Source: an uncultured Gemmatimonadota bacterium (GTDB lineage Bacteria > Gemmatimonadota > Gemmatimonadetes > Palauibacterales > Palauibacteraceae). From it: DNA of 48,779 nt. Below, in pieces: positions 1 through 7,426 of this stretch. The stretch is taken from assembly GCA_913043255.1 (NCBI GenBank), contig CAJWLK010000005.1:110224-159002 (forward strand), written 5' to 3'. Within the stretch, counting starts at the first letter, position 1. Every line of letters starts with the position of its first letter. The notes below the pieces were generated by a model that ran no database searches, was not told where the DNA came from, and was given only the letters and a program-made list of their open reading frames with translations. The position numbers were made by a program, and so were the translations under genes.

Positions 1-71
1 AGCCGTTCAGTTCAGTTGTTCGATGAACTCAAATTTGATTTTTGATTTCTAACGCAGGAAAGGTGGGACCA

Positions 72-473
72 GTGTCCAGTGTTCTGGACTTTCAAGTCCG
101 ATACTCCGAAACAGATCAAATGGGACGGGCGCATCATCGCCATTACCTTGTTTGGTTTGAACTTGGCCGTACTGCGCTTATGAAGGAGTGCGGAGTGTCG
201 TACGCCGAACTCGAACGGAGCGGTACTTGGTTGCCTGTGTCGCGTGTCGAGGTCGAGTACTCTGCTCCGGTTAAATACGACGATCCCCTACGTCTCTATA
301 CACAGGTCGAGCGAGTGCGAAGCCGAGAAGTTGTTTTTGGCTATCGACTTGTGGATGAGGAAAAGACTACGATTGCAACGGGACGCACGTGTCTCGTGTG
401 TACGGATGTTGAAGGTCGAACAAGGCGACTGCCGGTCGATCTCCGCGAGGCACTCGAGAATGTCGCTGTTTAA
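72..473 (+). CDS. YbgC/FadM-type acyl-CoA thioesterase (hotdog fold)
   Basis: This is a short hotdog-fold protein of the 4-hydroxybenzoyl-CoA/YbgC thioesterase family, which hydrolyses acyl-CoA thioesters in the cytoplasm. The N-terminal signature is clear: Y-S-E-T-D-Q-M-G followed by H-H-x-x-Y-L-x-W-F-E, with the catalytic Asp in the T-D pair. About 134 residues is the usual length. The frame is also open from a TTG at 42 and a GTG at 63. I prefer GTG 72 because AGGAAAGG (56-63) lies 8 bases upstream and the family motif then begins a few residues in. The true substrate cannot be read from sequence. The neighbours are envelope lipoproteins, so a role in lipid or envelope metabolism is possible. 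Family certain, start less so. Confidence 0.85.
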   Translation: MSSVLDFQVRYSETDQMGRAHHRHYLVWFELGRTALMKECGVSYAELERSGTWLPVSRVEVEYSAPVKYDDPLRLYTQVERVRSREVVFGYRLVDEEKTTIATGRTCLVCTDVEGRTRRLPVDLREALENVAV

Positions 474-494
474 GGACCCCGAACCTAACTTAAT

Positions 495-1181
495 TTGGTG
501 ATACGAGGGTATTCGAGTTATTCGGTTTTGATGCTGCTCACGGCATTGTCGGCATGTGGAGGTGCCTTGCAAAGGGGCGACCCGCTACCTGACACGGCCG
601 AAATGGCGACGCGTCTAACAAATATGACAGGGGTCAGTCAACCCACTCATGTCATATTTGAATGGGAATACGTTGATGAACGGGGGCGTTTGCGAGGTGA
701 TGGTTCGGCACGAATTAATCCTCCGGATTCTTTCCGGCTCGATTTGTTCTCGACGGGAGAAGGATCAATCACAGCTGTTCTTGTAGATGGAGTTCTCTCC
801 ACACAAGGAGATCTTCGGGATATCGTGCTCCCGGACAGTCCTTTCTTATACGCGATGGCAGGTCTCTTTCGCCCGGGCAATCCAGCGCCACTCGGTGGGT
901 TCAAGGCAGATGATCTTGAGGTTTTGGAATATTTGGGGGATAAGGGGGGGCGTCGGTACTTTTATTTGTCGAAGGATCGTTTGATGCGAGTGGAAGATAG
1001 GAAGGATGGGCACTTCGATCGCGGACTCGAAATCACGTGGGCGAATGATCCAAGTTGGCCTGGGGATGTCCAATACCGGGATGTCGTTGGAGAAAATCGC
1101 GTACGGTGGAAGCTGGTTCGCTCATCAATGCAATCGAAACCATTTGAACCGAGCATATATGACCTTCCGAAAAATCCTTAG
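495..1181 (+). CDS. Envelope lipoprotein, LolA/LolB-like in style
   Basis: An N-terminal hydrophobic segment ends in a lipobox (L-S-A-C, Cys21), so this is an exported lipoprotein. The mature part (about 205 residues) is rich in beta-strand-like segments, including a Pro-Asp-Ser-Phe-Arg-Leu-Asp stretch that recalls LolA/LolB or DUF4292-like lipoproteins; I cannot assign it firmly. The start is uncertain: TTG 495 and GTG 498 are adjacent and neither has a strong ribosome-binding site. Its 3' end overlaps the next lipoprotein gene, so the two are probably co-translated and may both serve outer-membrane lipid or lipoprotein transport. Confidence 0.7.
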   Translation: MVIRGYSSYSVLMLLTALSACGGALQRGDPLPDTAEMATRLTNMTGVSQPTHVIFEWEYVDERGRLRGDGSARINPPDSFRLDLFSTGEGSITAVLVDGVLSTQGDLRDIVLPDSPFLYAMAGLFRPGNPAPLGGFKADDLEVLEYLGDKGGRRYFYLSKDRLMRVEDRKDGHFDRGLEITWANDPSWPGDVQYRDVVGENRVRWKLVRSSMQSKPFEPSIYDLPKNP

Positions 1182-1659
1182 CTTTTCCATGCTTGGCTTG
1201 ATCGCTGGGTGTTATAGCTTCTCGGGCGGTGGCGGCCTCCCGAATCACATACGAACGGCATATGTCGCTCCGGTAGACAACCAGAGTTCGCAATTTGGCC
1301 TGTCGGAATCTCTCACGGAGCAGTTACTTGAGGCGGCTCGACAACGACTCGGTTTGAGATTAGCCTCGGAGAGTGAGGCTGATGCTGTTATCGAAGCGAC
1401 GATCCGTCGGTGGTCAGACGAGGCTGTAAATTTCGATGCGGTAGCTGGGGTTGGAGCAGACGTTTTCCAGAGACGTGTTACCATCAGCGCTTCGATTCAG
1501 ATTTTAGATGTTGCCAATAACATGATCATATGGGAGAACCAAGGGGTTACCGGTGCGGGAGAATATCAGCCGGACAACGAGACGGACGAACAGGGAACTA
1601 TCGTGGCCTTAGAAAATCTTGTGCAACAAATCATCGATGGAGCACAGTCTCAATGGTAA
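1159..1659 (+). CDS. LptE-like outer-membrane LPS-assembly lipoprotein
   Basis: A 166-residue lipoprotein with a signal peptide ending in A-G-C (Cys18) followed by Y-S-F-S-G-G-G, then an A-Y-V-A-P-V-D-N stretch and a later mix of beta strands and a long helix. This is the pattern of LptE-type proteins that plug the LptD lipopolysaccharide translocon. The frame stays open upstream to 1006, but that part lies inside the preceding gene and would bury the signal peptide. The ATG at 1159 is therefore the believable start, giving a 23-base overlap with the previous gene. No LptD is visible in the window. The call is by motif resemblance; a generic DUF lipoprotein remains possible. Confidence 0.65.
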   Translation: MTFRKILSFSMLGLIAGCYSFSGGGGLPNHIRTAYVAPVDNQSSQFGLSESLTEQLLEAARQRLGLRLASESEADAVIEATIRRWSDEAVNFDAVAGVGADVFQRRVTISASIQILDVANNMIIWENQGVTGAGEYQPDNETDEQGTIVALENLVQQIIDGAQSQW

Positions 1660-1732
1660 GTGGAGTGAACTGTTCTATGCCGGCCGCACTTCCCCTGTCG
1701 AGGCAGGCAGGTCCGCAGGCTAGGGCCCGTTC

Positions 1733-2209
1733 GTGAAACACACTGTTGGGCTTATCCTCGTCCTGGGGGGGATCTGGGTGCTGTGGTCGTGGCACTTCAC
1801 GCCCCTTCTTTTAGCGTTCGGAGTCTTGTCGTGTGCATGTGTTCTGTTGATCGCGCTCAGAATGCGGATCGTAGATGAGGAAGGGGCACCGATCCATCTC
1901 CCACTTCGGTTGTTCCGCTACCTACCCTGGCTTTTTTGGGAGATTGCAAAGGCAAATATTGATGTAGCGGTTCGAATTCTGAGGCCGCGACTATCTATAA
2001 GCCCGCGAGTCATTGAGGTGTTGGCAAGCCAGCGAACCGACGTAGGGTATGTCATTTATGCGAACTCTATTACTCTGACCCCCGGGACCGTGTCCATCCA
2101 TACCGAAGGTGACATGATATCGGTCCATGCTCTGACCCGTGAGGCTGCTGATGGGGTGTTGAATGGGGAGATGGGCCGACACGTGTCGCGATTGGAGAGT
2201 GCGAAGTGA
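1733..2209 (+). CDS. mrpE: Mrp antiporter subunit E (MnhE/MrpE)
   Basis: MrpE-family membrane protein of 158 residues with hydrophobic helices at the N-terminus and a soluble C-terminal domain carrying the family's S-I-T-L-T-P-G-T motif. In the Mrp complex this subunit helps assembly and activity and is not the ion path itself. It starts with GTG and opens a run of genes that mostly overlap by one to four bases (E-F-G-MbhD/E-B-C-D and further), which argues for one transcript. Its stop overlaps the start of subunit F. Length and motif are typical. Confidence 0.93.
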   Translation: MKHTVGLILVLGGIWVLWSWHFTPLLLAFGVLSCACVLLIALRMRIVDEEGAPIHLPLRLFRYLPWLFWEIAKANIDVAVRILRPRLSISPRVIEVLASQRTDVGYVIYANSITLTPGTVSIHTEGDMISVHALTREAADGVLNGEMGRHVSRLESAK

Positions 2210-2487
2210 TGCTCGCAGTCGCGACCGGAGCGGTGTTACTTGCCATGGGATTGGCATTAGTTCGAGCATGGGCGGGACCGACTGTGTTCGATCGTATTTT
2301 GGCACTCAATGCGTTTGGAACTAAAACGGTCTTATTGATTGCTGTGATTGGATTCCTTTCAGGTCGTCCAGATTTTCTTGATCTCGCACTTGTTTATGCA
2401 TTGATGAACTTCATTGGAGTGATCGCTGTCTTAAGATTCTCGAAGTATGGACATTTTGGTGATCATGATGAGGGCGAGACAATTTGA
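2209..2487 (+). CDS. mrpF: Mrp antiporter subunit F (MnhF/MrpF)
   Basis: A 92-residue, three-helix membrane protein with the MrpF hallmark R-A-W-x-G-P-T-x-x-D-R-I-L-A-L-N near residue 25. ATG 2209 shares one base with the stop of subunit E (TGATG); a GTG codon just before it (2206) could also initiate. Subunit F is a small obligate part of the Mrp Na+/H+ antiporter. It overlaps subunit G in the same TGATG fashion. Confidence 0.93.
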   Translation: MLAVATGAVLLAMGLALVRAWAGPTVFDRILALNAFGTKTVLLIAVIGFLSGRPDFLDLALVYALMNFIGVIAVLRFSKYGHFGDHDEGETI

Positions 2488-2804
2488 TGGGGCCAATTGT
2501 GGGGGATCTCATTGTAGTGGCTGGGTCGATCTTTATTGTGATTGGCGGAATTGGACTGATCCGCTTCCCAGATTTTTTTACGCGCATGCACGCTGGTGGA
2601 GTGACTGACACATTCGGTGCAGGTCTTGTCTTAACGGGTCTTGCAATTCAGGCGGGGATGTCACTGATCACGGTAAAGCTCCTGCTGATTCTTTTATTCC
2701 TTTGGTTGACAAGCCCTACGGCCACACACGCTTTGGCCAACTCGGCTTTGGAGGCTGGGCTTAAACCGAAACTGGATCGCCAGGAGGAGGCTCCATCGAG
2801 CTAG
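2487..2804 (+). CDS. mrpG: Mrp antiporter subunit G (MnhG/MrpG)
   Basis: A membrane protein of about 105 residues with three helices and the MrpG signature F-P-D-F-F-T-R-M-H-A-G-G-V-T-D-T-F-G. ATG 2487 overlaps the stop of subunit F by one base. A strong AGGAGGAGG stands at 2782-2790 inside the 3' end of this gene and evidently serves the next gene rather than this one. Confidence 0.94.
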   Translation: MGPIVGDLIVVAGSIFIVIGGIGLIRFPDFFTRMHAGGVTDTFGAGLVLTGLAIQAGMSLITVKLLLILLFLWLTSPTATHALANSALEAGLKPKLDRQEEAPSS

Positions 2805-2821
2805 TCAACCTCGAAGTCCAG

Positions 2822-3391
2822 GTGGTCACGGCGCTGTTGTTACTCCTCTTATGCGTAACGGCTGTTGCTGTCGTACGTATGCGTGGTCTTTGGGCCGCCG
2901 TAATGATGATGGGGATTTATAGCTTTCTCGGAGCTTCGTGGATGCTGTTGCTCGATGCACCTGACGTTGCTTTTACGGAAGCGGCTGTGGGGGCTGGAAT
3001 CTCAACGGTGTTGGCGCTCGCAACTTTAGGCCTTACAACAACGCGAGCTAAGCAACGGTCGGGATCCTCGATGTTGCCGCTGGTGATCGTTGGGATTACC
3101 GGGGCGGCGTTGGTGTACGGTACTCTCGATATGCCACATTTCGGAGACCCAGATTCCCCGGCCAATAGTTATCCGCACCCCTCCTATGTTGAACGTACCG
3201 AGGGAGACATCCACATACCCAATGTTGTTACGGCAGTTCTCGCTAGCTATAGAGGTTACGATACGCTCGGTGAGGTCGTGGTGATATTTACGGCAGGGAT
3301 CGCCGTATTCGTCCTATTGCGAGGGAGTCGATCTCGGAAGAGAACTCATCGTAGTGAGGGTAGTGAGGTGAGAGTGAGTAGGCATGACTGA
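2822..3391 (+). CDS. MbhD/MbhE-like (DUF4040) subunit, equivalent to the MrpA C-terminal part
   Basis: A membrane protein of about 190 residues. The first 80 resemble MbhD (DUF4040): helices with a G-I-Y-S-F-L-G-A stretch and D-A-P-D-V-A-F-T-E-A-A-V-G-A-G. The rest resembles MbhE (N-V-V-T-A-V-L-A-S-Y-R-G-Y-D-T-L-G-E). In classical Mrp complexes these pieces are the C-terminal end of the large MrpA; here they stand alone, as in archaeal Mbh/Mrp-type clusters. GTG 2822 is the first ordinary start, but the best Shine-Dalgarno (2782-2790) lies 31 bases before it. It instead sits 4 bases before an in-frame ATC at 2795, which would add I-E-L-V-N-L-E-V-Q to the N-terminus. A rare ATC start is plausible. 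Confidence 0.85.
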   Translation: MVTALLLLLLCVTAVAVVRMRGLWAAVMMMGIYSFLGASWMLLLDAPDVAFTEAAVGAGISTVLALATLGLTTTRAKQRSGSSMLPLVIVGITGAALVYGTLDMPHFGDPDSPANSYPHPSYVERTEGDIHIPNVVTAVLASYRGYDTLGEVVVIFTAGIAVFVLLRGSRSRKRTHRSEGSEVRVSRHD

Positions 3392-3806
3392 TCACACGAT
3401 CCTTCGTGTTGTGAGTAAGGTTATTTTGCCTTATGTGCTCCTATTCGGCCTTTACGTCCAGTTTCATGGGGACTATGGGCCGGGAGGCGGGTTCCAAGCA
3501 GGAGTCATCTTTGCCGCGGGCTTTGTTCTTTACGGCTTGATTTATGGATTGGCGGCAGTGCGGCGAGTAGCACCACCTCGAGTTATTGAGATTCTGGTTG
3601 CATCAGGTGTTCTTCTCTATGCGGGAACCGGTGTTTTGACCATGCTGCGTGGAGGTAATTTCCTCGACTATGGTGCACTGAATCCTCTTCACCCCGCTGA
3701 AGGTCAACACTTAGGGATCCTTGTTGTGGAACTAGGTGTGGGGATCACTGTTGCCAGTGTGATGATCGCGATCTATTCGACGTTCGCGGGACGTGGTCGG
3801 GCATGA
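3384..3806 (+). CDS. mrpB: Mrp antiporter subunit B (MnhB/MrpB)
   Basis: A four-helix membrane protein of 140 residues with the MnhB motif F-H-G-D-Y-G-P-G-G-G-F-Q-A-G-V near residue 27 and a conserved G-N-F-L-D-Y-G segment. It is a core membrane subunit of the Mrp antiporter. ATG 3384 overlaps the end of the MbhD/E-like gene by eight bases, and its own stop overlaps the ATG of subunit C, so translational coupling is likely. Confidence 0.93.
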   Translation: MTDHTILRVVSKVILPYVLLFGLYVQFHGDYGPGGGFQAGVIFAAGFVLYGLIYGLAAVRRVAPPRVIEILVASGVLLYAGTGVLTMLRGGNFLDYGALNPLHPAEGQHLGILVVELGVGITVASVMIAIYSTFAGRGRA

Positions 3807-4162
3807 TGGATAACGTTTTCGGCCTGTACAATTACTGGGTTGTCATTTTCTTGATGATGACTGGTTTTTACATCGTCATCTCTCAGCGGAACCTGATTAA
3901 GAAGGTGATCGGTCTGAACATATTCCAGACCTCTGTCTTCTTGCTATATATCACGATTGGGAAAGTTGAGGGAGGAACAGCCCCTATCGTGAGCGAAGGG
4001 TTTAACGTCTATACGAACCCGCTCCCGAGCGTACTCATCCTTACCGCAATTGTGGTTGGAGTGGCTACGACTTCCGTTGCGCTCGCTCTCATCGTACGAA
4101 TCCGGGAAGCATACGAAACGATCGAAGAGGATGAGATTTTAGCCCAAGAAAAACTCACGTGA
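3803..4162 (+). CDS. mrpC: Mrp antiporter subunit C (MnhC/MrpC, NuoK-like)
   Basis: A three-helix NuoK-like protein of 119 residues. It shows N-L-I-K-K-V-I-G-L-N-I-F-Q-T-S-V at about 30-45 and the family stretch N-P-L-P-S-V-L-I-L-T-A-I-V-V-G near 72-86. In Mrp and complex I this subunit lines part of the proton path near the antiporter subunits. ATG 3803 overlaps the preceding stop, and GTG 4159 of the next gene overlaps this gene's stop. Confidence 0.94.
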   Translation: MMDNVFGLYNYWVVIFLMMTGFYIVISQRNLIKKVIGLNIFQTSVFLLYITIGKVEGGTAPIVSEGFNVYTNPLPSVLILTAIVVGVATTSVALALIVRIREAYETIEEDEILAQEKLT

Positions 4163-5646
4163 TCAAACAGAACTTGCTCGCACTCCAGATTGTGATCCCG
4201 TTGATCGCAGCGCCTCTGTGCATCCTTCTACGTCGGCGTGCGCTCGTTTGGGGGTTTGCGGTTCTAGTCTGCTGGCTCACGTTCGGAATTTCGGTGGTGT
4301 TACTTAGGCAGGTTTTAGAGACGGGTTTAGTCAGTTATGAGATGGGAGGTTGGGCTGCGCCGTGGGGCATTGAGTATCGAGCGGATCCTTTAAGTGCTTT
4401 TGTGCTTCTGTTCGTATCAGGTATTGGCGCGATTGTGTTGTCCTCCGCAGGTCTCAAGGACACCGCACTAGACGAAATTCCTGTCAGCCGACAGTACCTC
4501 TTTTTTACTCTTTACTTGCTTTGCCTCACAGGTCTCCTTGGCATCACCATCACGGGTGATTTGTTCAATGTTTTCGTCTTCCTTGAGATCTCGGCACTGT
4601 CGTCCTACGGGTTGATCGGACTTGGCGGGAGAAGACAAGCGCTACCGGCCGCGTTTCAGTATCTGGTCATGGGAACTATTGGGGCCACCTTTATCTTGAT
4701 CGGGATTGGTCTCATGTACATGATGACCGGTACCCTTAATATGGCGGATATGGCTGAACGGCTTGTTATGGCCGATGGTGGGCGGACAGCCTTAGTCGCA
4801 TTCGGTTTTCTCACCGTGGGGATCGGGATCAAGATGGCCCTGTTTCCGCTCCACATCTGGCTCCCGAACGCCTACGCCTATGCCCCCTCGCTTGTTACGG
4901 CGTTTCTTGCGGCAACAGCTACCAAAGTCTCGGTGTACATCCTTTTAAGATTCGTCTTCAGTGTGTTTGGTGTGACGTTTGCGTTTGAGACCTTGGGTTT
5001 GGGTGGTGTGTTGATGTTCCTTTCTTTGTTGGGAATCTTTGTGGCCTCCACCGTCGCTATCTTCCAAACGAACATCAAGCGAATGCTCGCCTACTCGAGT
5101 GTTGCACAGATTGGTTACATGGTGCTGGGGATTAGCTTTGCTAGCACAACTGGTCTTGTCGCTGGAATTGTGCACCTATTTAACCACGCGCTGATTAAAG
5201 GTGGCTTATTCATGGCGATGGGCTGCGTCATGTTACGACTGAAATCTGTCGATATCGAAGACATGGCGGGTATTGGACGTAAAATGCCTTTCACTATGGC
5301 AGCGTGGGCTGTGGGGGGGCTGGGACTTATCGGTATACCAGCGACAGCTGGATTTATTAGCAAGTGGTATTTGATTCGGGCTGCATTAGAGCAAAACTGG
5401 TGGATTGTTGCTGTCATGGTTCTAATTAGCTCGCTGTTAGCCGTGATCTATGTTTGGCGAGTAATTGAAACGGCCTTCTTTAAAGAGCCCAGCGCCCGAG
5501 CCAGGGAAGCTCGTGAGGCGCCCTTGTCTATGTTGCTGCCGACTTGGGTCTTAGTAGGAGCTACGCTCTTCTTTGGTGTCATGACTTCTACGTCAGCAGG
5601 AGTGGCGGGACGAGCAGCAGAGGTGCTTCTGAGGGTGATCCCTTGA
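4159..5646 (+). CDS. mrpD: Mrp antiporter subunit D (proton-translocating, NuoN/NuoM-like)
   Basis: A 495-residue polytopic protein of the proton-conducting transporter family (about 14 helices). It shows the functional Glu in F-V-F-L-E-I-S-A-L-S and the Lys region G-I-K-M-A-L-F-P-L-H-I-W-L-P-N-A-Y, followed by the loop N-I-K-R-M-L-A-Y-S-S-V-A-Q-I-G-Y. It forms a proton or cation half-channel in the Mrp complex. The GTG start overlaps the stop of subunit C, and the last codons overlap the TTG start of the next antiporter-like subunit. Confidence 0.94.
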   Translation: MIKQNLLALQIVIPLIAAPLCILLRRRALVWGFAVLVCWLTFGISVVLLRQVLETGLVSYEMGGWAAPWGIEYRADPLSAFVLLFVSGIGAIVLSSAGLKDTALDEIPVSRQYLFFTLYLLCLTGLLGITITGDLFNVFVFLEISALSSYGLIGLGGRRQALPAAFQYLVMGTIGATFILIGIGLMYMMTGTLNMADMAERLVMADGGRTALVAFGFLTVGIGIKMALFPLHIWLPNAYAYAPSLVTAFLAATATKVSVYILLRFVFSVFGVTFAFETLGLGGVLMFLSLLGIFVASTVAIFQTNIKRMLAYSSVAQIGYMVLGISFASTTGLVAGIVHLFNHALIKGGLFMAMGCVMLRLKSVDIEDMAGIGRKMPFTMAAWAVGGLGLIGIPATAGFISKWYLIRAALEQNWWIVAVMVLISSLLAVIYVWRVIETAFFKEPSARAREAREAPLSMLLPTWVLVGATLFFGVMTSTSAGVAGRAAEVLLRVIP

Positions 5647-7106
5647 GTAGTTCTACGTTGGTCCAACTCGTTCTGCTGACTCCTCTCGTTGGGGCCGGTC
5701 TGATTCTGGCGTGCGGCAAACGTCCCAATGTGCGTGAGATGGTGACCCTGCTAACGGGCGTGACATTGTTTTCCTTAGTCGTGTCGCTGCTTCCGGCAGT
5801 GATGGCAGGAGAGCGGCCGACTTTTACGTGGTTTGAGATGTTTCCTGGGCTCCCGATCGCTTTCACTCTTGAGCCTCTCGGAATGTTGTTTGCCTTGGTG
5901 GCGTCGGGGCTGTGGATAGTGACTTCGATTTATGCGATCGGTTATATGCGAGCGCATCACGAGGAACACCAAACCCGCTTCTACACGTCATTTGCGCTCT
6001 CAATATTTGGGGCGATGGGTATAGCACTCGCGGGTAACATGCTGACCCTGTTCCTCTTCTACGAAATATTGACGCTCTCGACCTATCCCTTGGTTTCGCA
6101 CCATGGAACAGAGGGTGCGATGAAGGGTGCTCGAACCTATTTGTCGGTCCTGCTTAGTACGTCTGTGGGTCTTCTCTTGCTTGCGGTTGCCTGGACGTGG
6201 GTGATGGCTGGAACCCTAGATTTCACCGAAGGAGGAATTCTGGCCGGGAAGGTTGAGGGCCCTATGGTTCTCGTCCTCCTCGCGCTTTACGCGTTCGGTA
6301 CAGGAAAAGCCGCCCTGATGCCGTTCCATCGTTGGCTGCCCGCCGCAATGGTAGCCCCTACTCCTGTGAGCGCATTGCTCCATGCGGTTGCCGTAGTGAA
6401 AGCAGGTGTGTTCACGGTAATGAAAGTTGTGGTCTACATCTTTGGCCTGGATTTTCTCAGTGCTTCGGGCGCCAACGTATGGTTGATGTATGCCGCCGGG
6501 ATAACAATTATTTTAGCCTCGTTTGTAGCCTTGGCTCAGGACAATCTCAAGCGGCGGCTCGCCTACTCCACTGTTAGTCAACTCTCGTATATCGTCTTGG
6601 GCGCCGCCTTAGCTAACTCCTGGGGTGTGGTGGGAGGAAGTATGCATATCGCCATGCATGCGTTTGGTAAAATCACACTCTTCTTTTGTGCGGGGGCTAT
6701 TTATCTTGCCACCCATAAAACAGAGATAAGTGATATGAGGGGGCTGGGGCGGACGATGCCGATCACCATGTTTGCATTTCTTATAGGAGCGTTGAGCGTA
6801 ATTGGTGTTCCGCCATTGGGGGGGAGTTGGAGTAAGTGGTACCTAGCCTTAGGAGCGGTCGATGCGGGACAATGGGTATTCGTTACTATCCTGATGGTGA
6901 GTTCACTTCTGAACATTGCCTATCTGATCCCTATCCCGATTAGGGGCTTTTTCTCGAGCGGGCCTGACAGTGTTCCAAGGGCCCCGATTAAGGAAGCTCC
7001 ACTGTTTTGTGTGATTGCCCTGTCGCTTACAGCGATTGGCTGTATTGCACTGTTCTTCTTCGCGGATGGGGTTTACCAACTCCTGCTTCCGCTTGCGGGA
7101 GGCTGA
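5643..7106 (+). CDS. Second proton-translocating antiporter subunit (NuoL/MrpA N-terminal-like)
   Basis: A 487-residue antiporter-like subunit with Glu in L-F-L-F-Y-E-I-L-T-L-S and the NuoL/M-type block G-K-A-A-L-M-P-F-H-R-W-L-P-A-A, followed by P-T-P-V-S-A-L-L-H-A-V-A-V-V-K-A-G-V-F. That block is typical of NuoL, NuoM and MrpA rather than MrpD. With the MbhD/E-like gene it may replace the missing one-piece MrpA. The frame is open from 5544, but that part lies inside mrpD. TTG 5643 overlaps the mrpD stop (TTGA) and gives an N-terminus that begins directly with a helix. Confidence 0.88.
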   Translation: MSSSTLVQLVLLTPLVGAGLILACGKRPNVREMVTLLTGVTLFSLVVSLLPAVMAGERPTFTWFEMFPGLPIAFTLEPLGMLFALVASGLWIVTSIYAIGYMRAHHEEHQTRFYTSFALSIFGAMGIALAGNMLTLFLFYEILTLSTYPLVSHHGTEGAMKGARTYLSVLLSTSVGLLLLAVAWTWVMAGTLDFTEGGILAGKVEGPMVLVLLALYAFGTGKAALMPFHRWLPAAMVAPTPVSALLHAVAVVKAGVFTVMKVVVYIFGLDFLSASGANVWLMYAAGITIILASFVALAQDNLKRRLAYSTVSQLSYIVLGAALANSWGVVGGSMHIAMHAFGKITLFFCAGAIYLATHKTEISDMRGLGRTMPITMFAFLIGALSVIGVPPLGGSWSKWYLALGAVDAGQWVFVTILMVSSLLNIAYLIPIPIRGFFSSGPDSVPRAPIKEAPLFCVIALSLTAIGCIALFFFADGVYQLLLPLAGG

Positions 7107-7108
7107 GC

Positions 7109-7426
7109 ATGGCAGCTGACTGGACCCACACGAACGATAGCAGCGGTGGGCAGGCCGAAGATAAAGCATTTTTCGACAAACCGAAGAATGTTCGATTGGT
7201 GATGCGGGGGTTTTATTTCGGGTGTGCTGTGGTAGTGATCCTCGACATAGTAAACCTCGTTCAACATTTGATCGGTGCCCATGAATTGCGTCACGCGGAA
7301 CATCCACTTGAGAATCTTCCTGAGTTCTACGTTTTGTATGGTTTTGTGGGGGTGGCTCTTTTAGTAGTCATCTCAAAGGGATTGCGAAAGATTTTGATGC
7401 GCCCGGAGGATTACTATGATCGGTAG
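7109..7426 (+). CDS. Small two-helix membrane protein inside the Mrp-type operon
   Basis: A 105-residue protein of no family I can name. It has a charged N-terminus (about 30 residues), one helix near 33-52, a His-rich loop (H-x-x-G-x-H-E-L-R-H-x-E-H), a second helix near 72-88 and a basic C-terminus. GGGAGG at 7097-7102 is well placed before ATG 7109. The frame also extends upstream to 7007, but inside the previous gene. It lies between two antiporter-like subunits and overlaps the second by 11 bases, so it is probably a structural or assembly subunit of the same complex. Confidence 0.75.
   Translation: MAADWTHTNDSSGGQAEDKAFFDKPKNVRLVMRGFYFGCAVVVILDIVNLVQHLIGAHELRHAEHPLENLPEFYVLYGFVGVALLVVISKGLRKILMRPEDYYDR

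Noticed and set aside
6903..7307. 134-codon minus-strand open frame across the end of the second antiporter subunit
   Set aside because: Overlaps two well-supported plus-strand genes and looks like random sequence.
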